Positions 45,069 through 54,537 of a DNA stretch of 64,000 bases are shown here, in pieces. The first letter of the stretch is position 1. Each line of letters begins with the position of its first letter. A program made the position numbers and the translations under genes. The notes beneath the pieces were generated by a model. That model made no database searches and was not told the DNA's origin. It saw only the letters and a list, made by a program, of their open reading frames with translations. Where the stretch lies: NCBI RefSeq assembly GCF_025947185.1, contig NZ_CP110001.1, positions 4,278,001 to 4,342,000 of the forward strand, written 5' to 3'. This stretch comes from Flavobacterium sp. N2038. GTDB lineage: Bacteria > Bacteroidota > Bacteroidia > Flavobacteriales > Flavobacteriaceae.

Positions 45069-46607
45069 TTATTGTATTTCATAAATTACCGGAGCAGTTC
45101 TAGGCAATAAATAACTACCAGCTCCAACAAGTTTTGTTTTAATTTCAGAAATAGTAACCTGATCTCCTCTTCCTGCTCTAGAAAGAACTGATTTACATTG
45201 TGCATTTAATCTGTTACCAGTAACAACAACTGTAGGTTGTCCAGCGATTTTCAAGTTAAATCCAACAACATCTAAACCAACTTCGAAATCAAAATCAAGT
45301 AATTTAGCACCAATAGTAGCAATTTCTAAGTTAGATTTAGGTCCTTTAACAACACCCATCTCACCTCTAATTGTTCCTGTTGGTCCAGGAATACCTTTAA
45401 TTCTGAATGTTTTCTTATCTGTAACTTTATCTCCGTTTGGTAATGTACCAGTAACAGCAATTGTAGTTTCAGTACCTGAACCTGGGTTCATGTTATATTT
45501 TCCAGGCTTACCAGCAGAAGCTAATCCCGGAGCACTAGCAACAATTTTGTTTGCATCAACACCAGCAAATGAAACAGAGATTGGGTTAACAACACCTCTA
45601 TAAACAACATTCATTTTATCAGCAGAAATAGTAGCTGAATTTGGTTTTGGTACTACAACGTAAGTTCCTTTAAATTTTAATGGGATATTTTTTCCATCCT
45701 CTAAGAATGTAAATTGTCCGTTGATATCTTGCTCTCCTACACCACCAGCAGTTAATGAGATAACAGCTTGTCCGTTAACGATTTGTCCAGGACCTTGGAA
45801 AGATGTTGGTTTAGTATTTTCGTCATAACGTCCTAAAACTACCTTACCAGTAACTTTTTCTCCCTGGAAGTAAGCATTTTTATCTAAAACAACGATAGCT
45901 TGATAGTTACTATAAGAAGCAGCAGCAACAGCAGCTTTTCCTAAAGCAGCACTGTAGACATCAGATTCTGCTTTTTGAACGTCATTTTGCCAAGCTGAAA
46001 GTTTAGCTAATGAAGCAACAGCTGGAAACCCTTTAAAGTGGTAAGCTAAATATTTATCTTTTAAACCTTCTTTATTCTTAACATCTGAAACATCAAATTT
46101 CTTTTCTACTTCAGCTAAAATTGCAGCATATTTTTTGTCAGCCAAAGCTGCTTTCATTGCTGCTTTATAGTTTTCGATTTTAGTAATAATTTCGTTTCCT
46201 TTAGCAGTATATCCTTCACCTGTAAACCAGTTGTCGATATTATCACCTTTGTCCATAGACTCGTAAGGCAATTTTCCTGTTTCTTTATCACTTTCAAATC
46301 CTTTTAAAACATCACCTTTTAAAGAACCGATGTATGCATAAAATTCTTTCGATGCAGTTTCAACTTTGTGAGCTGTTACAGCTGCAGTTGCGAATTCTCC
46401 TTTTGCCTCAGATGCTTTTTGATCTAAAGACATCAATAAACCAGCATTACTTTGTACTGAAGAAGTATTAGCGCTTTCAAATTTTTCATTCATTAATCCA
46501 AAAGCAGATAAAACTTCTTTGGACATATTCATTGCTAACATTGCGATGAAAACCAGATACATCAGGTTAATCATCTTCTGTCTAGGGGTTAATTTTCCTC
46601 CTGCCAT
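45069..46607 (-). CDS. gldM: GldM, T9SS motor component
   Basis: 512 residues. A single membrane helix at about 12-35 (MINLMYLVFIAMLAMNM) follows a cytoplasmic start MAGGKLTPR with R9, which in F. johnsoniae pairs with Glu49 of GldL. The rest is periplasmic: a helical D1 then beta-rich D2-D4 domains ending in TAPVIYEIQ. GldL and GldM form a proton-driven rotary motor for gliding and secretion. Co-transcribed with gldL, 52 bp downstream. Confidence 0.97.
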   Translation of the reverse strand: MAGGKLTPRQKMINLMYLVFIAMLAMNMSKEVLSAFGLMNEKFESANTSSVQSNAGLLMSLDQKASEAKGEFATAAVTAHKVETASKEFYAYIGSLKGDVLKGFESDKETGKLPYESMDKGDNIDNWFTGEGYTAKGNEIITKIENYKAAMKAALADKKYAAILAEVEKKFDVSDVKNKEGLKDKYLAYHFKGFPAVASLAKLSAWQNDVQKAESDVYSAALGKAAVAAASYSNYQAIVVLDKNAYFQGEKVTGKVVLGRYDENTKPTSFQGPGQIVNGQAVISLTAGGVGEQDINGQFTFLEDGKNIPLKFKGTYVVVPKPNSATISADKMNVVYRGVVNPISVSFAGVDANKIVASAPGLASAGKPGKYNMNPGSGTETTIAVTGTLPNGDKVTDKKTFRIKGIPGPTGTIRGEMGVVKGPKSNLEIATIGAKLLDFDFEVGLDVVGFNLKIAGQPTVVVTGNRLNAQCKSVLSRAGRGDQVTISEIKTKLVGAGSYLLPRTAPVIYEIQ

Positions 46608-46659
46608 TTTTTTCTAATTAGTTCTTATTAATAATTTTAATATAATAGTTAAAAACTAA

Positions 46660-47307
46660 TTATCCTTTGTTACTCATTGCAGAAAGCATACCACCGTAAA
46701 CGCTGTTTAAAGAAGCGATATTAGCAGTCATAGATTGCATTTGTTCTTTTAATTTAGAAGCATTTTCAGCGATTTCACTGTTTGCTTGTGCATTTCTAGA
46801 AGCACTTTCTAATTGAACTTTATATAAACTGTTTAATGATTCCATTTGTGCAGCAGCCATAGACATTTCTTCAGCATATTTCTTTTGTCCTGCAATAGAA
46901 TCAACTGTTGGAGAAATTGCTTTTGCAGCTCCTTCGAAGTTTTTGATTGAATTTCCTAAGCTTGCCATTAATTCACCATCAATTTTAGCTTCTTTTAACA
47001 TTGTGTCTAATTTTTGAGACAATAAACCTTGGGCATCAGTTGGAGTTTCAACTTTCTCAGTTTTTTTTCTAGCTTGTCCGTTAGCTAATTCTGGGTAAAC
47101 AAGAGTCCAGTCTAATTCTTCATCAACTGGTTCAAAAGCAGAAAGTGCAAAAATTAACGCTTCTGTTACCAATCCAATAGAAAGCATCAATGTTCCTGTT
47201 AATGGTCCAATTTCAAAGTGAGTAATTTTGAATAATGCTCCAATAATTACTACTGCCGCTCCCATACCATAAGCGAAATTCATTGCTTTTTTACTTAATA
47301 ATGCCAT
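46660..47307 (-). CDS. gldL: GldL, T9SS motor component
   Basis: 215 residues. Two membrane helices (about 12-28 and 36-56). Residues K27, H30 and E49 are present, matching the proton-channel residues known in F. johnsoniae GldL. A cytoplasmic, partly coiled C-terminal region follows (about 85-215). With GldM it converts proton motive force into motion. It is 69 bp after gldK. Confidence 0.97.
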   Translation of the reverse strand: MALLSKKAMNFAYGMGAAVVIIGALFKITHFEIGPLTGTLMLSIGLVTEALIFALSAFEPVDEELDWTLVYPELANGQARKKTEKVETPTDAQGLLSQKLDTMLKEAKIDGELMASLGNSIKNFEGAAKAISPTVDSIAGQKKYAEEMSMAAAQMESLNSLYKVQLESASRNAQANSEIAENASKLKEQMQSMTANIASLNSVYGGMLSAMSNKG

Positions 47308-47376
47308 AATACTTTTTTTTAGGTTTTAATTTTAAAATAGATTCGATTTGGTTATTATATTTAATTTACTTATAAA

Positions 47377-48777
47377 TTACTTTTTCTTTTTTCCACCAGT
47401 TACCTGAGTTCCCATGTAATCTTGTACAGTTCTGAAACCGATATAACTTCTGGCAGAATCAGCATATTCGTGATCACGAGTACTTACTTGTAGGAAGTAA
47501 GCAACGTCTTTCCAAGATCCGCCACGAACAACTTTTCTTTGATTGTTTCCGTCAATAACGTTAGGGTTCATTGTAGAAACATACTCATATGCATTTGGAT
47601 TATAAGCTGAATCTGTCCATTCTGAAACGTTTCCTGCCATATTGTATAATCCGTATCCATTCACTTCGTATGATTTAGCTTCAACAGTGTACAAAGCTTC
47701 ATCAGCTGCATAATCTCCTCTACTTGGTTTAAAGTTTGCCATAAAACAACCTCTGTCACTCTTAGTATAAGGACCTCCCCAAGGATAAGTTGCAGATTCC
47801 AGACCACCTCTTGCAGCATACTCCCATTCTGCCTCTGTTGGCAATCTGAAAGCATTTACTAAGTCACGTCCTTTTTTCTTAGATTTAATAAAACTGTTTT
47901 TGTATAAAGTTCTCCAAGCACAAAATGCTTTAGCTTGTTTCCAAGTAACACCAACTACAGGATAATCCCCATAAGCTTTATGCCAGAAATAATCATTGTG
48001 CATTGGCTCATTATATGAATAAGCAAAATCTTTAATCCAAACTGTAGTATCAGGATAAACACTTACTTGCTCTGTCTTAACAAAATCTTTTCTTTTTCCA
48101 ACTTTTGCCTTAGCAGCAGCCTGAATGTCCATCCAAGAATAACGGAATTTCAATTTATTTACATCAATCGTTCTTAAACCGTTGTATGATTCTTCGATTG
48201 GTAAATACATAGAGTCCATTACCTCAGTATAATATTCATCCGGATAAGCTTTAGTATCTTTTACAAGCTTAACTTTTTTATTTAATTTTCTACCAGCATA
48301 TGGATCATCTTTAGTCCCTACACTATAATAGTTATCATACATATACTTATCATATGCCGTCATTTTATCCGGCTCTGAATCATTAAATGCATAATCAGCA
48401 ATACTACCGCCTTTTTTTCCTTTAGAATCTGCAGTCGCTTTTTGCCCTGTCTCATCAGCCAAAATTGCTAAACGAACTCTCATTGTAGAATCTTTTACCC
48501 ACTCTACAAACTGACGATACTCACTATTCGTGATTTCAGTTTCATCCATGTAAAAGGAACGAACTGTTACGGTTTTTGTAGGAGCGTCCTCTACATTAGC
48601 TAAATCAGCATCCGATTTACCCATAATAAAAGATCCTCCTGGAACCAAGGTCATTCCATATGGCTTTTCAGGATGCCATTTCCCTCCTGTAACACCAACT
48701 AACTCACCTTTGTCACCTGATTTACCACAGCCAATTACCAGTGTTAACATTGCTGTAAATGCAATAAACTTCTTCAT
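47377..48777 (-). CDS. gldK: GldK, T9SS lipoprotein ring component
   Basis: 466 residues with a lipobox (LVIGCGKSG). The C-terminal domain has the formylglycine-generating-enzyme fold: FRLPTEAEWEYAARGGLESA, YNMAGNVSEWTDSAYN and VRGGSWKDVAYFLQVSTRD-like text. The fold is used structurally, not catalytically. GldK and GldN make the periplasmic ring around the motor. First gene of gldK-L-M-N-O, with a 262-bp gap upstream that holds the operon promoter. Confidence 0.96.
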   Translation of the reverse strand: MKKFIAFTAMLTLVIGCGKSGDKGELVGVTGGKWHPEKPYGMTLVPGGSFIMGKSDADLANVEDAPTKTVTVRSFYMDETEITNSEYRQFVEWVKDSTMRVRLAILADETGQKATADSKGKKGGSIADYAFNDSEPDKMTAYDKYMYDNYYSVGTKDDPYAGRKLNKKVKLVKDTKAYPDEYYTEVMDSMYLPIEESYNGLRTIDVNKLKFRYSWMDIQAAAKAKVGKRKDFVKTEQVSVYPDTTVWIKDFAYSYNEPMHNDYFWHKAYGDYPVVGVTWKQAKAFCAWRTLYKNSFIKSKKKGRDLVNAFRLPTEAEWEYAARGGLESATYPWGGPYTKSDRGCFMANFKPSRGDYAADEALYTVEAKSYEVNGYGLYNMAGNVSEWTDSAYNPNAYEYVSTMNPNVIDGNNQRKVVRGGSWKDVAYFLQVSTRDHEYADSARSYIGFRTVQDYMGTQVTGGKKKK

Positions 48778-49031
48778 ATAAATTTGGGATTATCTATTCA
48801 TTGTTTAAGTCCGTAAACGTATTTATTATTTATCTAAAAAACAATACTACTTGCGAATTTTATTTTACCGTTCAAAAATAATGTTAAATAAAATAAAAAA
48901 AAAATATTTCATCGATAAACTAACTAAAAAAATCGACGTAAAGCGTTAATTTTTTTCATATATAGCTTATTTCTTACTAAAATTGTTAACTTAAATTTAT
49001 TAAACTTTAAAAAATTAAGATTTTAATTAAA

Positions 49032-49056
49032 AAAATGCCTTATAAAGCATTTTTTC
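49032..49056 (-). terminator. Terminator overlapping the stop of the ureohydrolase-like gene
   Basis: AAAAAATGC and GCATTTTTT flank the loop, and the hairpin includes the last codons and the TAA stop at 49042-49040, followed on the minus strand by a T-run. Confidence 0.65.
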
Positions 49057-50191
49057 GCTGTGCTTTCCACCATCTTTCTGGCAATTCCTGATTGCATGCG
49101 CTCAAATATTCATCGTAAGAACACGGTAATAACGTATTTCTTTTCAATTTATTGTGACCACTTGATTCAAACGGAATTTCAATCCACCAACGATCTGTTT
49201 TATCACTTTTATAAAAAATAAGCTCCTCATCTTCTATCAAAACAATATACTTTAAGTAATTAATTCTACTGCCAAAAGGGTATTCTTTTGAACGATAATG
49301 ATATCCTTCTATAAAATACCATATAATCTGAGCCATAATTACCGCCTCCGGCATAGTACTATTGTGATTAAAAACCCCAAAAGATGATACCTTATCACTG
49401 ATACCGGCATATCTTGCCAAAGAACAAATCTCTTTTCCATTAAACCCATTCGGCTCAAAAGAAATCATATTCCCTGAAGCCGAAGACTTTACAGAATTTA
49501 AATCAATAGAGACTAAATCAGCATCTCTAAAAACCGGCTCTGCCAAAGCTATTTTATTTGAAATTTCTCCTAAACGATAAGCATCGAAGAATAATTTTTC
49601 AATCAAGTCAATCTCTTCCTGTGAGTTATAATAGGTTTGATACCCAATATTACAATAGTTAAACAGATTGTTTGGCTCATCTATGATAATATTTGTCAGA
49701 TAAGAATTTGCAGAAATAGTTTCGTTTTCTTTACCAAAATCAAAGCGATTATCAACAGAAACCATGTTTACCATTTGCTCTAAATCATCATAAGCACGAT
49801 ATAAAGCATAGGTCAAATCCTGGGAACCTCCCACGACTATAGGAATGACTTTATTCTTAATTAAAGAAGAAACCACTTTCTTTACCGCAAAATATGTATC
49901 TTCTACAGAGTCACCCGCTAAAATGTCTCCCAAATCTGCAATTGAGGCATCCCAATTACCAGGAAACATTCCATAAAGCTTCTTACGAACAGCCGTAAGA
50001 TTAACTTCATTTACCATATTGATGTTTCGTCTATCTTCTAAAACACCAATAATGGCAATATTTATTTTACTTATATCCGGAAATTGATCCTGAGTGTGTA
50101 AAACTATTTTACTACCCAATTCTTGTGAAGACAATGAACTGATAAATTTTACAATCCCTTCGTTAACTGGTTCTAGAAAATCAAATTCCAT
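49040..50191 (-). CDS. Ureohydrolase-fold (arginase/formimidoylglutamase-like) protein with lost metal ligands
   Basis: 383 residues of the arginase/HutG fold, commonly annotated as formimidoylglutamase. Of the six expected metal ligands, His in GGxH is Q124 (GGSQDLT), D147 is kept, His of DxHxD is R149 (DNRFD), D151 is kept, D230 is kept and the second Asp of DxD is N232 (SIDLN). Losing three ligands makes dinuclear manganese catalysis unlikely. It is downstream of topA with a 14-bp gap and precedes gldK on the same strand, a placement that suggests a structural or regulatory role (inference). Confidence 0.85.
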   Translation of the reverse strand: MEFDFLEPVNEGIVKFISSLSSQELGSKIVLHTQDQFPDISKINIAIIGVLEDRRNINMVNEVNLTAVRKKLYGMFPGNWDASIADLGDILAGDSVEDTYFAVKKVVSSLIKNKVIPIVVGGSQDLTYALYRAYDDLEQMVNMVSVDNRFDFGKENETISANSYLTNIIIDEPNNLFNYCNIGYQTYYNSQEEIDLIEKLFFDAYRLGEISNKIALAEPVFRDADLVSIDLNSVKSSASGNMISFEPNGFNGKEICSLARYAGISDKVSSFGVFNHNSTMPEAVIMAQIIWYFIEGYHYRSKEYPFGSRINYLKYIVLIEDEELIFYKSDKTDRWWIEIPFESSGHNKLKRNTLLPCSYDEYLSACNQELPERWWKAQRKNAL

Positions 50192-50205
50192 TTATAGTGC
50201 TTAAA

Positions 50206-52722
50206 TTATTTCTTTTTAGCTGCTGGTTTTTTAGCCGGAGCTTTTTTTGCTGTTGTTGCTTTCTTTGCAGGCGCCTTTTTCGCAGGTGTTTTTTTCGCAA
50301 TCATTTCCTGAACTTCTGCCAATGTTAGCTTTGTCGCATCAACATCTTTACTCAATTCAATCTTGATTTTGCCTTTGGTGATCACTGAGCGTCCCCAACG
50401 GGCTTTTTCTACCAAAATACCCTCGTCTTCCCAATTATGAAGAACTTTATCAATGTTTTTTTGCAATTTATCTTCAATTAACTCCTCAACATCAGCTTGC
50501 GATAAATTATCAAAATTGTATTTTTTGCTCACATTCACAAAAAGACCATTCCATTTAATAAAAGGACCAAAACGTCCTACACCTTTTTGAACAGGTTCTC
50601 CTTTATAAACAGCTATTGGCGCATCAGCAAGTGCTTTTTCGTCAATCAATTCCTGAGCTCTTTCTTTTGAAACTCCCAAAGGATCTTCTCCTCGGGGTAA
50701 AGAGATAAATACACTTCCGTGGCGCACATAAGGTCCATAACGACCGTTACTCACTTCCACTTCTTCCCCTTTATATTCCCCTAAATTTTTAGGCAACAAA
50801 AATAAGTTCAAAGCTTCTTCCAGTGTAATATTTCCAATATTCTGATCTGCCATTAAACTGGCAAACTTTTTATCTTCATCATCTGCTTCTCCAATTTGAG
50901 CCATTGGTCCAAATTTTCCTAAACGAACAGAAACTTGTCTTCCATCAGCATCTTTTCCTAAAATTCTTTCACCACTTTCGCGTTCAGCGTTTGCCTCAAC
51001 TTCTTTTACATTTGGGTGAAATTTATCATAGAATTCCTGCATCATTTTTGCCCAGTCGATATTTCCTTCGGCAATTTCATCGAAATCCTGTTCTACCTTT
51101 GCAGTAAAATTGTAATCTAAAATGTTTCCAAAATTCTTAACTAAGAAATCCGTAACAATTGTTCCGATATCTGTTGGAACTAATTTTCCTTTATCAGAAC
51201 CTGTGTTTTCTTTCAATACTTTCTCTCCTACTTTACTATTTTGCAAAGTAAGCTGAGTATAATTACGTTCCTGACCTTCCAGAGTTCCTTTCTCAACATA
51301 ATTTCTATTGATGATTGTTGAAATAGTCGGAGCATAAGTTGACGGACGTCCAATTCCAAGCTCCTCTAGTTTTTTAACTAAAGACGCCTCAGTGTAACGT
51401 GCCGGTGGTCTTGAATATCGTTCTGTGGCTGTAATATAGTTATTTGCCAGTTTTTCATTTACTTTTAATGCCGGAAGCATTCCTTCTTGTTCCTCCTCGT
51501 CATCATCATGCCCTTCTAAGTAAACTTTCAAGAAACCTTCAAAAAGTAAAACTTCTCCGGAAGCTGTAAAAATTTCACTGTGATTATCTGCTTCAATCTT
51601 TACGTTTGTTCTTTCTAACTGCGCATCACTCATTTGCGAAGCCAAAGTTCTTTTCCAGATCAAATCGTACAAACGAGCCTGATCACGATCGATATTTACA
51701 GTATGACGTGACATATCTGTCGGACGAATTGCCTCGTGTGCTTCTTGCGCTCCTTTACTTTTAGTTGCAAAAGTTCTCGGTTTAGAAAATTCTTTTCCGT
51801 AAGATTTTATAATTTCAGCTTCGGCAGCGTCCATTGCATCTTTTGAAAGATTTACCGAGTCAGTTCTCATATAAGTAATAAGTCCCGCCTCGTACAAACG
51901 CTGTGCTAATTGCATTGTGATTCCAACTGGCAAGTATAATTTTCTTGCAGCCTCTTGTTGAAGTGTCGAAGTTGTAAAAGGTGCTGTTGGAGATTTTTTG
52001 GTAGGTTTGGTTTCTAAATCGGCTACCTTATATTTAGAACCGATGTTTTTATTTAAAAAATCTTCGGCTTCTTTTTTAGTGTTGAAGTTTTTCGGCAGTT
52101 TTGCTTTGAATACTTTTCCGGCTTCGTTTACAAATTCAGCAACAATTGAATACGTTGCTACTGCATTAAAGTTTTGAATCTCACGTTCTCTTTCAACAAT
52201 CAAACGTACAGATACAGATTGGACACGACCAGCAGAAAGTCCGCCTTTGATTTTTCTCCATAACACCGGAGATAATTCGTACCCCACTAAACGGTCTAAA
52301 ACTCTACGTGCCTGTTGTGCATTTACTAAATTATAATCTATTTCTCTTGGATTATCAATTGCTTTAAGAATCGCAGATTTAGTAATTTCATGAAAAACAA
52401 TACGTTTAGTCTTTTTTGTATCCAGCTTTAATTCTTCCGCCAAGTGCCAGGAAATAGCCTCTCCCTCGCGGTCCTCATCGCTTGCTAACCAAACCATTTC
52501 GGCATTCTTAGATAGTGTTTTCAGTTTACTTACCAAAGCTTTTTTATCCGGAGAAACTTCATATTTAGGTTTAAAACCATTCTCTACATCTACTCCTATT
52601 TCCTTTGATGGTAAGTCGGCTATGTGACCATAACTTGACTCCACCTGAAAATCGTTTCCAAGAAATTTCTCGATCGTTTTCGCCTTTGCAGGTGACTCCA
52701 CTATTACTAAATTCTTTGCCAT
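50206..52722 (-). CDS. topA: DNA topoisomerase I
   Basis: 838 residues from the ATG at 52722 (MAKNLVIVESPAKAKTIEKF); a TTG seven codons upstream is not used. Toprim domain with ASDEDREGE near residue 60, catalytic Tyr in GLITYMRTDS (about residue 290), then zinc-ribbon-like/TOPRIM-C repeats (two GPFIKWNG-type units) and a Lys/Ala-rich tail (about 808-838). It relaxes negative supercoils. First gene of a two-gene unit with the ureohydrolase-like gene. Confidence 0.98.
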   Translation of the reverse strand: MAKNLVIVESPAKAKTIEKFLGNDFQVESSYGHIADLPSKEIGVDVENGFKPKYEVSPDKKALVSKLKTLSKNAEMVWLASDEDREGEAISWHLAEELKLDTKKTKRIVFHEITKSAILKAIDNPREIDYNLVNAQQARRVLDRLVGYELSPVLWRKIKGGLSAGRVQSVSVRLIVEREREIQNFNAVATYSIVAEFVNEAGKVFKAKLPKNFNTKKEAEDFLNKNIGSKYKVADLETKPTKKSPTAPFTTSTLQQEAARKLYLPVGITMQLAQRLYEAGLITYMRTDSVNLSKDAMDAAEAEIIKSYGKEFSKPRTFATKSKGAQEAHEAIRPTDMSRHTVNIDRDQARLYDLIWKRTLASQMSDAQLERTNVKIEADNHSEIFTASGEVLLFEGFLKVYLEGHDDDEEEQEGMLPALKVNEKLANNYITATERYSRPPARYTEASLVKKLEELGIGRPSTYAPTISTIINRNYVEKGTLEGQERNYTQLTLQNSKVGEKVLKENTGSDKGKLVPTDIGTIVTDFLVKNFGNILDYNFTAKVEQDFDEIAEGNIDWAKMMQEFYDKFHPNVKEVEANAERESGERILGKDADGRQVSVRLGKFGPMAQIGEADDEDKKFASLMADQNIGNITLEEALNLFLLPKNLGEYKGEEVEVSNGRYGPYVRHGSVFISLPRGEDPLGVSKERAQELIDEKALADAPIAVYKGEPVQKGVGRFGPFIKWNGLFVNVSKKYNFDNLSQADVEELIEDKLQKNIDKVLHNWEDEGILVEKARWGRSVITKGKIKIELSKDVDATKLTLAEVQEMIAKKTPAKKAPAKKATTAKKAPAKKPAAKKK

Positions 52723-53034
52723 TGCTCTATTTTTCTGCAACAAAAGTATTTATTTTTTTTAAATATTAACCTTATGAATGAATTTTTGAGTTATTTTAAT
52801 ATTATGTTTCTCAAAATTGCAGATTTATCTGTATTCTCACCTATTATATATATAGGTGTAATTTTTAAACTATTAAGACCGAGAAATTGCTTTTTACTTC
52901 CAATTTTAGATTTCAGATTTTAAAATCCAAATTAGGAGTTTAAATCCTACACCTTCTATATTTTTAAGAGAAACCTTCCTTGTTTTGCAATGCAAAATCC
53001 ATAATTTAGAAATCAAAAATTCTTTTCTGCCATC
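52723..53034. other. Gene-free stretch between topA and miaB
   Basis: Contains a palindrome CACCTAT...ATAGGTG at 52838-52858 with an alternating TA centre, and an imperfect inverted repeat in which GGTGTAATTTTTAAACT (about 52855-52871) faces GTTTAAATCCTACACC (about 52937-52952). No ORF. The palindrome could be a regulator site, or part of a repeat. Confidence 0.45.
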
Positions 53035-53066
53035 TTGTCATATTAAGCGCAATTACCCTATCTTTG
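53035..53066 (+). promoter_or_regulatory. Promoter of miaB
   Basis: TTG at 53035-53037, 21-bp spacer and TATCTTTG at 53059-53066, 17 bp before the start codon. Confidence 0.7.
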
Positions 53067-53083
53067 CACTTTGAAATTTTACA

Positions 53084-54529
53084 ATGGAAAAGATTATTGA
53101 AGAAAGCAAACAGGGCGAAAGTCTTGTTTTAGAAAATAAACCAGAGAATACTAAAAAACTTTTTATAGAAAGTTACGGCTGTGCGATGAATTTTTCGGAC
53201 AGCGAAGTCGTGGCTTCCATTTTGTCTGATGGTGGGTATAATACCACTTCAATTTTAGAAGAAGCTGATTTGGTTTTGGTGAACACCTGTTCTATTCGAG
53301 ACAAAGCAGAACAAACAATTCGCAAACGTCTTGAAAAATACAACGCAGTAAAACGAACTAATCCGAAAATGAAAGTGGGCGTTTTGGGCTGTATGGCAGA
53401 ACGTTTGAAAAGCCAGTTTTTGGAAGAAGAAAAAATAGTCGACCTTGTTGTTGGCCCTGATGCTTATAAAGATCTTCCGAATTTATTAGCAGAAGTTGAA
53501 GAAGGACGTGACGCAATCAATGTAATTTTATCAAAAGAAGAAACGTACGGAGATATTTCACCGGTTCGTTTGATGAGTAACGGAATCACAGCTTTGGTTT
53601 CGATTACTCGTGGCTGTGATAATATGTGCACCTTCTGCGTTGTTCCTTTTACACGCGGACGTGAACGCAGTCGTGAGCCACAAAGTATTATGACTGAAAT
53701 TCAGGATCTTTGGAATAAAGGTTTTAAAGAAATTACACTTTTAGGTCAAAACGTTGATAGTTACCTTTGGTACGGAGGCGGATTGAAAAAGGATTTTGTA
53801 AATGCTTCTGAAATGCAAAAAGCAACTGCAGTTGATTTTGATCAATTACTTGAAATGGTTGCGGTTGGTTTTCCTAAAATGCGTATTCGATTTTCGACTT
53901 CTAACCCGCAGGATATGCACGAAAGTATTTTGCATGTTATTGCGAAATATCCAAATATCTGTAAACACATTCACTTGCCGGTTCAGTCTGGAAGCAATAG
54001 AATTTTAAAAGAAATGAATCGTCTGCACAGCCGCGAAGAATATATGGCTTTGATTGACAAAATCAGAGCGATTGTTCCAGATGCTTCAATTTCGCAAGAT
54101 ATGATTGCTGGTTTCCCAACTGAAACCGAAGAAGATCACCAAGATACAATGAGTTTAATGGAATATGTAAAATATAATTTCGGTTATATGTATTCGTATT
54201 CTGAACGCCCTGGAACTTTGGCTGGAAGAAAAATGGAAGATGATGTTGAAGAAGAAACTAAAGCACGAAGATTACAGGAAATTGTTGATTTACAGCAAAA
54301 ACACGCTTGGTTTAGAAGTGAGGAATTTGTTGGAAAAACAGTTGAAGTCTTAGTAGAAAAAGTTTCTAAAAAATCCAAAGACGAATTCTCTGGAAGAAAC
54401 TCTCAAAGTATTACGGTTGTTTTCCCGAAAGAAAATTATAAAATTGGAGATTTCGTAAACGTAAAAATCACAAGCTGTACAAGTGGAACATTAAAAGGTG
54501 AAGCTTTAGGGCTTAGTAGCATGAATTAA
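53084..54529 (+). CDS. miaB: tRNA-2-methylthio-N6-dimethylallyladenosine synthase MiaB
   Basis: 481 residues. N-terminal UPF0004 domain with ESYGCAMNFSDSEVV, radical-SAM motif C178-x3-C182-x2-C185 (CDNMCTFC), and a C-terminal TRAM domain (about 415-480). MiaB adds the 2-methylthio group to A37 of tRNAs read by UNN codons. Length and motifs are normal. Behind it lies a repeat-flanked GxxExxY gene. Confidence 0.96.
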   Translation: MEKIIEESKQGESLVLENKPENTKKLFIESYGCAMNFSDSEVVASILSDGGYNTTSILEEADLVLVNTCSIRDKAEQTIRKRLEKYNAVKRTNPKMKVGVLGCMAERLKSQFLEEEKIVDLVVGPDAYKDLPNLLAEVEEGRDAINVILSKEETYGDISPVRLMSNGITALVSITRGCDNMCTFCVVPFTRGRERSREPQSIMTEIQDLWNKGFKEITLLGQNVDSYLWYGGGLKKDFVNASEMQKATAVDFDQLLEMVAVGFPKMRIRFSTSNPQDMHESILHVIAKYPNICKHIHLPVQSGSNRILKEMNRLHSREEYMALIDKIRAIVPDASISQDMIAGFPTETEEDHQDTMSLMEYVKYNFGYMYSYSERPGTLAGRKMEDDVEEETKARRLQEIVDLQQKHAWFRSEEFVGKTVEVLVEKVSKKSKDEFSGRNSQSITVVFPKENYKIGDFVNVKITSCTSGTLKGEALGLSSMN

Positions 54530-54537
54530 TTTTTTTT

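Noticed and set aside
52723..52743. Extended TTG start for topA, and likewise for the ABC-F, LysM, LRR and LptE genes
   Set aside because: In each case an ATG a few codons later begins the known domain or signal peptide, and upstream bases fall in a repeat or at a promoter.
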